DNA of 40,305 bases from JANPPS01 sp031428635 (GCA_031428635.1 JANPPS010000296.1:1-40305); one strand, 5' to 3'. Positions 8,694 to 17,185 are shown, counted from the stretch's first letter. Numbers and translations: made by a program. The notes: generated by a model from the letters alone, not told the origin.

Positions 8694-8857
8694 GAAGCCT
8701 CCTGCGCCTGCCGCAGCGCATCGAGCACGGCGGCGTCGTTGTCGATTTTGTGGGCCAGCAACAGTACCAGCCGGGCGTCGAGTTGGCGCGACGCTGCGTC
8801 GTCCAGCCCGTCATGCGCGGCCACCAACGCGGCGAATAGCGCATCGGGGTCGGTCAT
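8690..8857 (-). CDS. Small DUF2783 protein in the homogentisate operon
   Basis: A 55-residue protein that starts MTDPDALFAALVAAHDGL and ends ALRQAQEAS. It matches the DUF2783 pattern, a short, mostly helical, acidic family usually found beside hmgA. Its ATG overlaps the monooxygenase stop (ATGA) and its TGA overlaps the hmgA ATG (ATGA), so it is stitched into the operon on both sides, which is strong evidence that it is real despite its size. It has no signal peptide, cysteine or obvious catalytic motif. The function is unknown; a partner of the monooxygenase or dioxygenase is a reasonable guess only. Confidence 0.85.
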   Translation of the reverse strand: MTDPDALFAALVAAHDGLDDAASRQLDARLVLLLAHKIDNDAAVLDALRQAQEAS

Positions 8858-10398
8858 GCCGCCTGCTCCAGCGCGGCCGGGCGATGCAGGCAGGCGTCGA
8901 TCGCCGCCCGGATGCGCACCGCGTCGAACCGGTTGAATGTCGCCAGCACGTGCTGGTCGGGCCGGATCAACACAACGCCACCAGGGGACGCACCATAGCG
9001 GCGAGCGGCGATGCTGTCGGCAGGAACGTCCACGATCGTCACGCCGTCCATCAGGGCGGCGGCCCCGAACGCGAGCAGGGTAAACCCGCCGCCCACTCGG
9101 TCCAGCAGCCAGCCATCAACAAGCGGTGCGTCGATCGCCGGGTCACCCGGCCGCACCCCGTCCCACATGTCACTGTCACCGCGCAACACCAGCCGGCACG
9201 GGCGTGACAGCCGCCCCGAGTTTACCATCGCCCGTGCAAACGGGTGCGTGCCGGCCAGCGACAGCACGGCGTCGCGATAGGCGCGGGCGGCTGGTGTCTT
9301 GGGCGTGATAAAGTTGGTCGCGCGCGTACTGTGCAGGATATTCTCGTCGGCCGCGGCGATACGCTCGTCATCATAGGTGCCGACCAGCGACGCGGGCGCA
9401 CCGCCCAGCACAGCCGCCAGCTTCCAGGCCAGGTTATCCGCGTCCTGTACGCCGCCATTGCCGCCGCGGGCACCGAATGGGCTGACCTGATGCGCGCTGT
9501 CCCCCACGAACACGATGCGGTCGCGCACGAACCGCTCCAGGCGCCGGCAGCGGAAGGTGTAAATGCTGACCCATTCCAGCGTGAACCGCGCGTCGGGACC
9601 GAGCATGGCCTGCACGCGCTCGGTCACGCGGGCCGGGTCGCGCTCGGCCTCCGGGTCGGCGTCCCAGCCCAGTTGCAGGTCTATCCGCCAAATATCGTCC
9701 GGCTGTTTATGCAACAGGGCCGACTGGTTGGGGTGGAATGGCGGGTCGAACCAGAACCAACGCTCGGTCGGGAACGGCGCCTGCATGCGCACGTCCGCGA
9801 TCAGGAACCGGTCGCGGAACACCCGGCCTACAAATGACAGCCCGAGCGTTTCCCGTACGAAGCTGCGCGCGCCGTCCGCCGCCAAAAGCCAATCGGCGTG
9901 CAGCGTGTAGCCGCCCGTGTCGGTTTCGATCGTGACAGTCGCTCCATCGGCCCGACCGGCAACGGCCACGACCCGATGGCGCCAGCGCAGGTCCACGCCG
10001 GCCGCTTGGCACGCCTCGACCAGCCATTCCTCGACGTAATACTGCTGCAGGTTGATGAATGCCGGGTATTGGTGTCCGTCCTCCGGCAGCAGGTCGAAGC
10101 TGAATAATTCCCGGTCCCGCGCGAACACGCGGCCCACATTCCAGGTGATGCCCTTCGCCAGCATCCGCCGCCCGAGGCCGAGGCGCGCAAAGATCTCCAG
10201 CGTGCGCTTGGCCACGCAAATCGCGCGGGAGCCGGTGCTGACGGTGTCGTCATCGTCCAGCAGCACGACCGGCACGCCGCGCTGCGCCAGGTCCAGCGCC
10301 AATGTCAGCCCAACCAGCCCGCCCCCCACCACGACAGCCGGATGCCAGCGTCCATCGGCCGCGGGTGGTGAGGCGCCGTAGGTGGGTGACGCGTGCAT
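8854..10398 (-). CDS. FAD-dependent aromatic monooxygenase (MhpA-like)
   Basis: A 514-residue class A flavoprotein hydroxylase. It has the FAD Rossmann motif VVGGGLVGLTLALDLA near residue 23, the DGARS element in the middle (LLAADGARSFVRE), and the GDSAHQVSPFGARGGNGG motif that binds the FAD ribityl and phosphate groups; the C-terminal third fits the thioredoxin-like domain of 3-(3-hydroxyphenyl)propionate hydroxylases. The ATG at 10398 overlaps the upstream TAA (TAATG). Between an MBL hydrolase and hmgA, it probably hydroxylates a phenolic acid, perhaps 3- or 4-hydroxyphenylacetate, to feed homogentisate; the substrate is inference. The window has no HppD gene, which supports a separate entry route. 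Confidence 0.88.
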   Translation of the reverse strand: MHASPTYGASPPAADGRWHPAVVVGGGLVGLTLALDLAQRGVPVVLLDDDDTVSTGSRAICVAKRTLEIFARLGLGRRMLAKGITWNVGRVFARDRELFSFDLLPEDGHQYPAFINLQQYYVEEWLVEACQAAGVDLRWRHRVVAVAGRADGATVTIETDTGGYTLHADWLLAADGARSFVRETLGLSFVGRVFRDRFLIADVRMQAPFPTERWFWFDPPFHPNQSALLHKQPDDIWRIDLQLGWDADPEAERDPARVTERVQAMLGPDARFTLEWVSIYTFRCRRLERFVRDRIVFVGDSAHQVSPFGARGGNGGVQDADNLAWKLAAVLGGAPASLVGTYDDERIAAADENILHSTRATNFITPKTPAARAYRDAVLSLAGTHPFARAMVNSGRLSRPCRLVLRGDSDMWDGVRPGDPAIDAPLVDGWLLDRVGGGFTLLAFGAAALMDGVTIVDVPADSIAARRYGASPGGVVLIRPDQHVLATFNRFDAVRIRAAIDACLHRPAALEQAA

Positions 10399-11366
10399 TA
10401 CGCCTCCGCTGTCGGCACCGGCACGCCGCGTTCCAGCGCCCGCCACATCTCGATATCACGTTCGGCGGTCCAAATGCGCGGATGGTCGGCGCCGCGGGCC
10501 TCGTCATAGGCGCGGCTGACGTTGAACGGCATGCAATGGTCGAAAATGACCCAGTGGCCGTACTTTGGGCGCAGCGCCGCGATCGCCTGATCGTACACGG
10601 CCTTCAGCGGCGCATCACCGGCCTGGCGTACGACGGCGAACAGGTCGGCGGTAAAGGCGCGCGTGCCCTCGATCGCCTGCCGGCACTCGGCGGGCGTTAC
10701 CAGCGCACGCCCACGGCCGGGCACGATGGCGAGCGGGTCCAACGCCTGCGCCGCGTCGAGCGTGGCTGGCCAGTCCGCAAAATGGGCGTCACCGCAATAC
10801 GGCGTGGCGCCGAACTCCACGACGTCCCCGCTGAACAGCACCCGATGCCGCGGCACCCAGACCACCGTATCGCCGGCCGTATGGCTGCGGCCGATGTGGA
10901 TGATCTGCACTTCCAGATCGCCGAGCCACAGCGTCATCCGGCGATGGAACGTGAGCGTGGGCCAAGTCAGGCCAGGGATACCCTCACGCCCGCGAAAAAG
11001 GCGGGGGAAGCGACCGATCTCGCTATCGGTGTCCTGCTGCCCGCGCTCGACGGTCATGGCCCGGCATACGTCGGACGCGATGATCTCGGCGCCGCGAAAC
11101 CCGCTCGCACCCAGTACGCGCACGGCGTGGTAATGGGTCAGCACCACGTGCCGGATCGGCTTGTCCGTCACCTGCCGCACTCGGTCGATGATCCCCTGAG
11201 CCATGGCGGGTGTCGCCTGCGCGTCGACCACCAGCACGCTGTCCGGGCCGATGATGATGCCGGAGTTGGGGTCCCCCTCCGCTGTGTAGCCGTAGCAGCC
11301 GGGCGCAAGCTCATTGAACGTAATCGACTTGTCGGCCAGGTCGGTGGTGCTTGCAAAGCCGGACAT
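10398..11366 (-). CDS. MBL-fold metallo-hydrolase with altered HxHxDH motif
   Basis: A 322-residue metallo-beta-lactamase-fold protein, first gene of the homogentisate operon. The ATG at 11366 is chosen because GGGGGA lies 7 bases before it; an upstream in-frame start at 11423 would add 19 residues. The fold is supported by the VLVVDAQ strand, LTHYHAVRVLG (residues 77-86), GRSHTAGD and VLFSGDVVEF. The usual HxHxDH becomes HYHAVR, so the Asp-His pair of the second metal site is absent while later ligands remain. It may hold a single metal or act on an unusual substrate such as a lactone or thioester made by its neighbours. The exact reaction is unknown. Confidence 0.85.
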   Translation of the reverse strand: MSGFASTTDLADKSITFNELAPGCYGYTAEGDPNSGIIIGPDSVLVVDAQATPAMAQGIIDRVRQVTDKPIRHVVLTHYHAVRVLGASGFRGAEIIASDVCRAMTVERGQQDTDSEIGRFPRLFRGREGIPGLTWPTLTFHRRMTLWLGDLEVQIIHIGRSHTAGDTVVWVPRHRVLFSGDVVEFGATPYCGDAHFADWPATLDAAQALDPLAIVPGRGRALVTPAECRQAIEGTRAFTADLFAVVRQAGDAPLKAVYDQAIAALRPKYGHWVIFDHCMPFNVSRAYDEARGADHPRIWTAERDIEMWRALERGVPVPTAEA

Positions 11367-11488
11367 ACGCGGTCCCCCGTTTATGAGCACGGTACGCGGG
11401 TGCGGCACCTCCTTCAACTGCATCGACAGCGTCCGCGGTCCAGTCCATCGTACTCAGAACACGTGTTTAATGAACGAGGGAGACGTCC
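11367..11488. promoter_or_regulatory. Divergent promoter region between MBL operon and acyl-CoA ligase
   Basis: These 122 bases separate two divergently transcribed catabolic units, so both promoters should lie here. A perfect 10-bp palindrome AACACGTGTT is at 11458-11467, about 20 bases before the ligase ATG, where a repressor could block transcription or early elongation. GAGGGAG at 11476-11482 is the ligase ribosome binding site. Clear -35/-10 pairs were not recognised. Confidence 0.4.
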
Positions 11489-13123
11489 ATGCTTGGACTG
11501 ATGCAGTCACAGCCGATGCTGGTTTCCGGCATCCTGACCCATGCCGCACGCCATCATCCGCAGGGGGAGGTCGTGTCCCGCCAGGGCGACGGTACGATCG
11601 TGCGGCACGGCTATGCAGTTTTGGAGCGGCGGGCGCGGCAGTTGGCGCGGGCGCTGGGGCGGCTGGGCGTGCAGGACAGCGACCGGGTCGCGACGCTGGC
11701 CTGGAACGGGCATCGGCATTTCGAGCTGTATTATGGCGTGTCCGGCATGGGGGCCGTGGTTCACACCGTGAACCCGCGCCTGGCTCCGGACGACATCGTC
11801 CACATCCTGATTGACGCCGGCAGCGTACTGCTGTTTGCCGATCCGGCCTTCGCCCCGCTGCTGGCCGCCATCGCGCCCCGCGTGCCCGCGCTGCGTGCCA
11901 TTATCGTCATGGGTTGCCGGGCGGAGATGACGGATATTCCGGTGGGCTCAGGCCAGGACCTATTGTGTTACGAGGACCTGCTGGCAGAAGACGACTATGA
12001 CTGGCCTCAGCTAGACGAACGGGCAGCCAGCGCGCTGTGTTACACGTCTGGCACGACCGGTAAGCCGAAGGGCGTGCTGTACAGTCATCGCAGTACAGTA
12101 ATACACGCCTACGCCATTAATCTTCGTGATGTCATGGGCCTACGCAGCATCGATCGCGCGATGCCGGTCGTACCGATGTTTCACGTCAATGCCTGGGGTA
12201 TGCCGTACGCCGCGCCGATGGTGGGCGCGAGCCTAGTCATGCCCGGCCGCCAGTTGGACGGCGCCAGCCTCGCCACTCTGCTGAACAGTGAGCGGGTGAC
12301 GATGTCGGCGGGGGTGCCGACGGTGTGGATGGGCCTGCTGACGCATCTTCGCGCTACGGGTGAGCGGCTCGATACGGTGGAAAAGCTCATCTGCGGCGGA
12401 TCGGCCTGCCCGGCCATGCTAATCGAGGCGTTCCAGGCCGAGTACGGCGTGCGCGTCGACCACGCGTGGGGCATGACGGAGACCAGCCCGCTCGGCACCT
12501 ATTACGCGCCAAAGCCGGGTTTTGCCGCTCTCACGCCCGACGAGGTGAAGCGGATGCCGTATACGCAGGGGCGCGCGGTGCCGGGGTTGGACATGAAAAT
12601 CGTGGACGACACCGGTACCAACCTGCCGTGGGACGGTGTCACGTACGGCAACCTGATGGTGCGCGGCCCCTGGGTCATCCAGCGCTACATGAACGCGGAT
12701 GCCGATGCGACCGATGCCCACGGCTGGTTTGCCACCGGCGACGTCGCCACCATCGACGCCCACGGCATGATGGCGATCACCGATCGGTCGAAGGACATCG
12801 TAAAATCGGGCGGCGAGTGGATCAGTTCCATCCAACTGGAGAACATCGCCGTCGAACACCCGGACGTGGCGGAAGCCGCGATCGTCGCCGCGCGCCACCC
12901 GAAATGGGATGAGCGCCCGTTGCTTATTGTCGTGCCCAAGCCCGGCCGCACAATCGACAGCGCCGCGATGCTAGCCAGCTATGATGGCCGGGTCGCGAAG
13001 TGGTGGGTACCAGATCAGGTCGTAATTGTGGAGGAACTGCCCCACACCGCCACGGGTAAGATCAACAAGTTGGCACTGAGACAGCAATTCCGCGATTTTG
13101 AGCTTGCTTCACTCGGCGGGTGA
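11489..13123 (+). CDS. Acyl-CoA synthetase (AMP-forming, fatty-acid ligase family)
   Basis: A 544-residue ANL-superfamily ligase that activates a carboxylic acid as an acyl-adenylate and then forms the CoA thioester. The AMP-binding P-loop YTSGTTGKPKG is near residue 187, the GMTETSP motif near 333, the hinge region ATGDVATID with ITDRSKDIVKSGGEW near 430, and the catalytic lysine motif TGKINKLALR near the C-terminus. This pattern is typical of medium/long-chain fatty acyl-CoA synthetases. GAGGGAG lies 6 bases before the ATG. It is divergent from the homogentisate operon and may activate an aromatic or aliphatic acid from the same substrate family; that link is inferred from position only. 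Confidence 0.9.
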   Translation: MLGLMQSQPMLVSGILTHAARHHPQGEVVSRQGDGTIVRHGYAVLERRARQLARALGRLGVQDSDRVATLAWNGHRHFELYYGVSGMGAVVHTVNPRLAPDDIVHILIDAGSVLLFADPAFAPLLAAIAPRVPALRAIIVMGCRAEMTDIPVGSGQDLLCYEDLLAEDDYDWPQLDERAASALCYTSGTTGKPKGVLYSHRSTVIHAYAINLRDVMGLRSIDRAMPVVPMFHVNAWGMPYAAPMVGASLVMPGRQLDGASLATLLNSERVTMSAGVPTVWMGLLTHLRATGERLDTVEKLICGGSACPAMLIEAFQAEYGVRVDHAWGMTETSPLGTYYAPKPGFAALTPDEVKRMPYTQGRAVPGLDMKIVDDTGTNLPWDGVTYGNLMVRGPWVIQRYMNADADATDAHGWFATGDVATIDAHGMMAITDRSKDIVKSGGEWISSIQLENIAVEHPDVAEAAIVAARHPKWDERPLLIVVPKPGRTIDSAAMLASYDGRVAKWWVPDQVVIVEELPHTATGKINKLALRQQFRDFELASLGG

Positions 13124-13178
13124 GTTGTCGGACGCGGCCGGGGATGGTTCAACGCCCCCTCACGATGGAGCGCGCGGG

Positions 13179-13892
13179 ATGAGCAAGACCCTGACTTACA
13201 CGGCCGACGGCCTTACGATGCACAGCCAGTTCTTCAGCGCCGGCCCGGCGACGGCGCCCGCTGTGCTGGTCTTCCCGGAGGCGTTTGGCCTCAGCGACCA
13301 CGCGCTGCACAAGGCCGAGCGGCTAGCCGACATGGGCTATCATGCCCTGGCCTGCGATCTGCACGGCGACGCGAAGCTTGTTTCAGGGCTGGAGGAAGCG
13401 ATCGGCTTGCTGCAGCCACTATTCGCGGCACCGGGCCGGACCCGCGCCCGCGCAGTCGCCGCGCTGCACGCGTTGACGGCCGAAACCGGCGTGGATGCCC
13501 ACCGCATCGCCGCGATCGGCTTCTGTTTCGGCGGCACCATGGCGCTCGAACTCGCCCGCGGTGGTGCAGACATTCGGGCCGTGGTTGGGTTTCATAGCGG
13601 CCTCGGCACCGCGGCACCGCAGTCCGACGCCAAGAACATCCGCGCGAAAATCCTGGTCTGCATCGGCGCCGACGACCCGATGATCCCGCCCGAGCAACGC
13701 GCGACGTTCGAGGCGGAGATGCGATCCGCCGACATCGATTGGCAGATGCATCTCTATGGCAACACGGTCCACAGCTTCACCGCGCCCACGGCTGCCACCC
13801 GCAACATGCCGGACGCGATCCGCTACAGCCCGACGGCCGACGCACGCAGCTGGGCGTCGCTGACGTCGCTGTTTTCGGAAACGCTGAGCTAG
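13179..13892 (+). CDS. Dienelactone hydrolase family protein
   Basis: An alpha/beta hydrolase of 237 residues in the dienelactone hydrolase family. The catalytic triad is visible: nucleophile Cys116 in IGFCFGGT, an aspartate in GADDPMIP (165-166) and His198 in NTVHSF; Glu34 in FPEAFG matches the glutamate that activates the cysteine in DLH. The ATG at 13179 follows GGAGCGCGCGGG; an in-frame start at 13098 would overlap the ligase gene and add 27 poorly conserved residues. It lies 55 bases behind the ligase and is probably co-transcribed. The true substrate may be another lactone or ester. Confidence 0.88.
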   Translation: MSKTLTYTADGLTMHSQFFSAGPATAPAVLVFPEAFGLSDHALHKAERLADMGYHALACDLHGDAKLVSGLEEAIGLLQPLFAAPGRTRARAVAALHALTAETGVDAHRIAAIGFCFGGTMALELARGGADIRAVVGFHSGLGTAAPQSDAKNIRAKILVCIGADDPMIPPEQRATFEAEMRSADIDWQMHLYGNTVHSFTAPTAATRNMPDAIRYSPTADARSWASLTSLFSETLS

Positions 13893-14206
13893 CGGCTGCC
13901 CGGACTGGTATCGCCCTAAACCAGGCCGTTACAGTTACTCGAAGTGCCGTGGTTCAGTCTGGCTGGCTGAACCACGGGCTTCAGCGCTGCATTGGTGGCG
14001 ATTGAGGGCTTTGAATGAACCCGTCCGAGTCCCGTCGTTAGAAGACCGTGGGCCCAAAACCATCGAGTATTTCGATCCGTTACCGGTGGGATAGTTGAAC
14101 AATAATTCTGAACTTGGCCAAGTGGCAGGGCTCGACTTCGGGATACCCTCTGATCGTCCTTGACCGAGTAGTGCAGCGACGCCGCATATTCAGGCCGATG
14201 ACCGCA
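13893..14206. other. 314-bp intergenic stretch, no gene seen
   Basis: The region lies between the convergent dienelactone hydrolase and motA genes. All frames are broken by stops or are shadows. It is visibly less GC-rich than its surroundings and contains one striking perfect inverted repeat, listed separately. I see no insertion-sequence ends, tRNA or conserved protein fragment. It may be a decayed remnant or an untranslated 3' region. Confidence 0.5.
13947..13977. repeat. Perfect 11-bp inverted repeat (hairpin)
   Basis: CCGTGGTTCAG at 13947-13957 is followed after a 9-base loop by its exact reverse complement CTGAACCACGG at 13967-13977. Flanking AAG and CTT could extend the stem past a small bulge. 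It stands 54 bases after the dienelactone hydrolase stop. There is no T-run, so it may be a terminator of unusual type, a REP-like element or an mRNA 3' stabiliser. Confidence 0.6.
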
Positions 14207-15073
14207 TCACGCTGTACCCGCCCCCTGTAGCGCCACCTCCAACTCCTGAAAGCTCGGCATGTGCTGGTTTGGCGCCATCTTACGCCCCGTCTCCACACTG
14301 ATCTGCGGCGCGTTGCCATGAAGGTGCGCCACGATCACGGCGCGGATGACCTCGAAGTACTTGCTCTCCTCATCCACAATTCCCTTTAGCCGCGCCGAAC
14401 ACGGGCCAACCATGCCGTAGGCCAGCAGCACGCCCAGGAACGTGCCAACGAGCGCCCCGCCGATCATGGCACCCAGCACGGCCGGCGGCTCACTGATGTG
14501 CGACATCGTCTTGATGACGCCCAGCACGGCGGCGACGATGCCCAGTGCCGGTAGGCCGTCGGCCATGTTCTGCAGGGCGTGCGCACCGTGCAACTCCTCA
14601 TGCAGTGTCTTTTTCAGTTCACGGCCGAGCAAATCCTCGGTTTGGTGCGGGTCGTCGGCATTCATGCCGAGCATGCGCAGATAGTCGCAAATAATTGCCG
14701 TCGCGTGGTGATTGGCCAGGATGGCAGGGTATTTCTGGAACGCGCTGCTTTCCTCCGGCTGTTCGATATGCGCTTCGAGCGCCATCGGGCCCTTCGAGTT
14801 GGCCAGCCTGGTAAAAAAGTACAGCAGACTGAGCAGGTCGATGTATTGGGCCTTGTGGTAGGTTGCCCCCTTCAGGATCTTTTTGAACCCGCCCAGCGTG
14901 TGTTTCACGTCGTGCATGCTGTTGGACATGACGAACGTGCCGATGGCGGCGCCGCCGATGGTCAGCAGTTCGAACGGCATCGCCTCGAGCAACGGTTCCA
15001 GGCTACCGCCGGACAGAACGTAGCTGCCGAACACGCAGACAAGCAGGAAGACTAGGCCACCAACGGTCAGCAT
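14207..15073 (-). CDS. motA: Flagellar motor stator protein MotA
   Basis: MotA forms the proton channel ring of the flagellar stator with MotB in the inner membrane. From the ATG at 15073 it has 288 residues: helices at the N-terminus (LTVGGLVFLLVCVFGSYVLS and a second helix near residue 35), a large cytoplasmic domain with charged residues that would touch FliG, and two more helices around residues 175-225 (PALGIVAAVLGVI and AMIGGALVGTFLGVLLAYG). A longer reading to 15226 adds an arginine-rich segment that overlaps motB and is rejected. It follows motB after 7 bases. No other flagellar or chemotaxis genes lie in the window. Confidence 0.94.
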   Translation of the reverse strand: MLTVGGLVFLLVCVFGSYVLSGGSLEPLLEAMPFELLTIGGAAIGTFVMSNSMHDVKHTLGGFKKILKGATYHKAQYIDLLSLLYFFTRLANSKGPMALEAHIEQPEESSAFQKYPAILANHHATAIICDYLRMLGMNADDPHQTEDLLGRELKKTLHEELHGAHALQNMADGLPALGIVAAVLGVIKTMSHISEPPAVLGAMIGGALVGTFLGVLLAYGMVGPCSARLKGIVDEESKYFEVIRAVIVAHLHGNAPQISVETGRKMAPNQHMPSFQELEVALQGAGTA

Positions 15074-15080
15074 GGCGCGC

Positions 15081-16166
15081 TCAGCCCGGACTGCTGAGTG
15101 TGTTGGGCGTGGTGGGAGGCGTAGCGAGGGGCGCAGCTGCTGGCGTGCTGGCCGGGACAACCGTCGGCACCGCCCGGCGCAGCACCATGATCGCAATCCG
15201 TCGGTTGGCCGCCGCCAGTGGGTCATCCGTGATCAACGGCTGCCGGTTTGCGTGGCCCGTGACGCTACTGAACCGGTCGTCGGGGAGGCCTAGCTCAACC
15301 AGAATACGCCGGGTCGCGTTGGCGCGCTCGGCCGATAGCTCCCAATTGGTGCGGTCGGTTCCCCGATAGGCGGCCGCGTCCGTATGGCCATCGATCGCGA
15401 TCTGCTCCGGCAGGCGCAGCAGCACGGGGGCCACCTTTGTCAGCAACGCCCGGGCGCGCTCGGCCATTTGCGCCGATCCGGACGGGAACATCGGCCGCCG
15501 GTCCTCATCCATGATCTGGATCCGCAACCCCTCCGGCGTGATGTCGATCGCGAGCTGCCGGGCGATATCGGCTAGTGTTGGGTCGGTGCGGACGGCGTCG
15601 CGAATTTGTTCTGCCGCATGTTCGAACGCTGCCCGCTCCTGCTCCTCCCGCCGCTCCTCGCGTGACGCCGTGGGACCCATAGGGGTAGGCAGCCGAAGCT
15701 GGACGCTCGCCACCGCCGTCGCCTCGCCCGGACCGGCCACTCCAGCCTCGGCCTTGCCCGCCTCACCCGGACCGGAACCCGTATCCCGCTTGGCCACCGG
15801 GGTTGCGGGGGTGTCACCGTCATCCTCGTCCACCTCCAGCATCGGGATCGGCTTCGCCTTCATCAACTGCACGGCACCACGGTCGGACGCCATCGATCCA
15901 ACGGTGTTGGGCGTGGTGCCGCCAAACGGCTGGCCCGAGCCGGAATTGCTGCGCGCCATCAGGTTATTGGGACTGAAGTAGTCCGCAAGCCCGACCCGCT
16001 GCTCCTCCGTCGTGGCATTCAGCAGCCACATCAGCAAAAAGAACGCCATCATGGCCGTGACGAAGTCGGCATACGCCACCTTCCATGCCCCGCCGTGATG
16101 CCCGGCCTCGACCACCTCTTCCTTCCGGATGACGATTATGGGCCTTACGCGCGTTTTGACCGCCAT
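15081..16166 (-). CDS. motB: Flagellar motor stator protein MotB
   Basis: MotB anchors the stator to peptidoglycan and carries the proton-binding aspartate. The start is the ATG at 16166, giving 361 residues; the longer frame upstream is only a shadow of the dehydratase gene. The transmembrane helix contains VAYADFVTAMMAFFLLMWLL with the essential aspartate at residue 34. After it comes a long Pro/Glu/Ala-rich linker (about residues 70-200), then an OmpA-like peptidoglycan-binding domain with IDGHTDAAAYRGTDRTNWEL and SVTGHANRQPL near residues 280-330. The extended linker and disordered C-terminal tail are features of alphaproteobacterial MotB. Confidence 0.94.
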   Translation of the reverse strand: MAVKTRVRPIIVIRKEEVVEAGHHGGAWKVAYADFVTAMMAFFLLMWLLNATTEEQRVGLADYFSPNNLMARSNSGSGQPFGGTTPNTVGSMASDRGAVQLMKAKPIPMLEVDEDDGDTPATPVAKRDTGSGPGEAGKAEAGVAGPGEATAVASVQLRLPTPMGPTASREERREEQERAAFEHAAEQIRDAVRTDPTLADIARQLAIDITPEGLRIQIMDEDRRPMFPSGSAQMAERARALLTKVAPVLLRLPEQIAIDGHTDAAAYRGTDRTNWELSAERANATRRILVELGLPDDRFSSVTGHANRQPLITDDPLAAANRRIAIMVLRRAVPTVVPASTPAAAPLATPPTTPNTLSSPG

Positions 16167-16210
16167 CCAGAACCGCTCCGCACCTACCAGTGCACACTGG
16201 CGTCGCGGGG

Positions 16211-17185
16211 TTAAGAATGCGTTGCGGGCGCGTCCGATAGGGCACGGGCGAACGTCGCCGGATCCACGTTGCCACCGCTCAGCACCGCCCCGACCCGGCG
16301 TCCGCGCACGTCTATCTGGCCGGACAGCACTGCGGCCAGCGCCACGGCACCACCCGGTTCGATGACCAACTTCAACTCCAGGAACGCGAAACGCATCGCA
16401 TCCAGCACCTCCGCATCGGTCACCACCAGCCCGCCTGCCAGCCGCGGCTGATTGATGCTGAACGTGAGCGCTCCTGGCTGCTCCGTCAGCAGCGCGTCGC
16501 ATAGCAGGCTACCGCCCGGCGCGTTACGCTCGCGCACACCACTGAGTAGGCTGCGGGCCGTGTCGTCCGACTCGGCCGGTTCGACCGCGTAGACCTGCGT
16601 ACCCGTCCCCTCGACAGCCAGCGCGCAGCCCGCGACCATGCCGCCGCCGCCGGTGCAGACCAGCAAAAAATCCAGTGGCCCGGCGTCGGCCAGCAATTCC
16701 AGCGCCAGCGTCCCCTGCCCGGCGATCACATCCGGATGCTCGAATGGCGGGATGAGCGTGGCGCCCGTGCGGTCCACAACGCTCTGCGCGATGGCCAGCC
16801 GGTCGTCGGTCGCGCGGTCATACTGAATGATGGTGGCACCCCACGCCCGGGTATTCTCGACCTTAATGCGTGGCGCGTCGGCCGGCATGACAATGGTGCA
16901 GGGTATGCCGAGGCCATCCGCCGCACAGGCCAGCGCCTGACCATGATTACCCGATGACGGTGCCACGACGCCCCGGGCGCGAACGGCCGGGTCCAGGCGC
17001 TGGGTGGCGTTGGTGGCACCGCGGAACTTGAAACTGCCGGTGCGCTGCAGCGACTCGGGTTTCAACACGATCGTGCCGCCCGTTATTCGGTCCAGCGCCG
17101 CGCTTCGCAGCATCGGCGTATGCGTGACGAAGGGCGCGATGCGGGCCAGAGCCGCACGAACGTCCTCATGAGTGGGTGGGATCAC
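16211..17185 (-). CDS. Threonine/serine dehydratase-like PLP enzyme
   Basis: A fold-type II PLP enzyme of 324 residues, without the C-terminal ACT domain of biosynthetic IlvA. The PLP lysine lies in GSFKFRGATNA near residue 53, SSGNHGQALA near 77 binds the substrate carboxylate, and the glycine loop CTGGGGMVAG near 175 holds the cofactor phosphate. It could be catabolic threonine dehydratase, serine dehydratase or a serine racemase-like enzyme; the sequence alone does not decide. The start is a GTG at 17185 that overlaps the glycosyltransferase TGA as GTGA, so translation is probably coupled. Confidence 0.87.
   Translation of the reverse strand: MIPPTHEDVRAALARIAPFVTHTPMLRSAALDRITGGTIVLKPESLQRTGSFKFRGATNATQRLDPAVRARGVVAPSSGNHGQALACAADGLGIPCTIVMPADAPRIKVENTRAWGATIIQYDRATDDRLAIAQSVVDRTGATLIPPFEHPDVIAGQGTLALELLADAGPLDFLLVCTGGGGMVAGCALAVEGTGTQVYAVEPAESDDTARSLLSGVRERNAPGGSLLCDALLTEQPGALTFSINQPRLAGGLVVTDAEVLDAMRFAFLELKLVIEPGGAVALAAVLSGQIDVRGRRVGAVLSGGNVDPATFARALSDAPATHS

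Noticed and set aside
14080..14319. Possible transposase fragment after motA
   Set aside because: The reading frame is Arg-rich and partly a shadow of motA; no catalytic motif or terminal repeat could be identified.
15074..15226. N-terminal extension of motA
   Set aside because: The extra residues are arginine-rich, overlap motB and precede the normal hydrophobic start of MotA at 15073.
16167..16502. N-terminal extension of motB
   Set aside because: It lies antisense-free but inside the dehydratase coding sequence and contains only low-complexity residues; MotB normally begins close before the aspartate helix.
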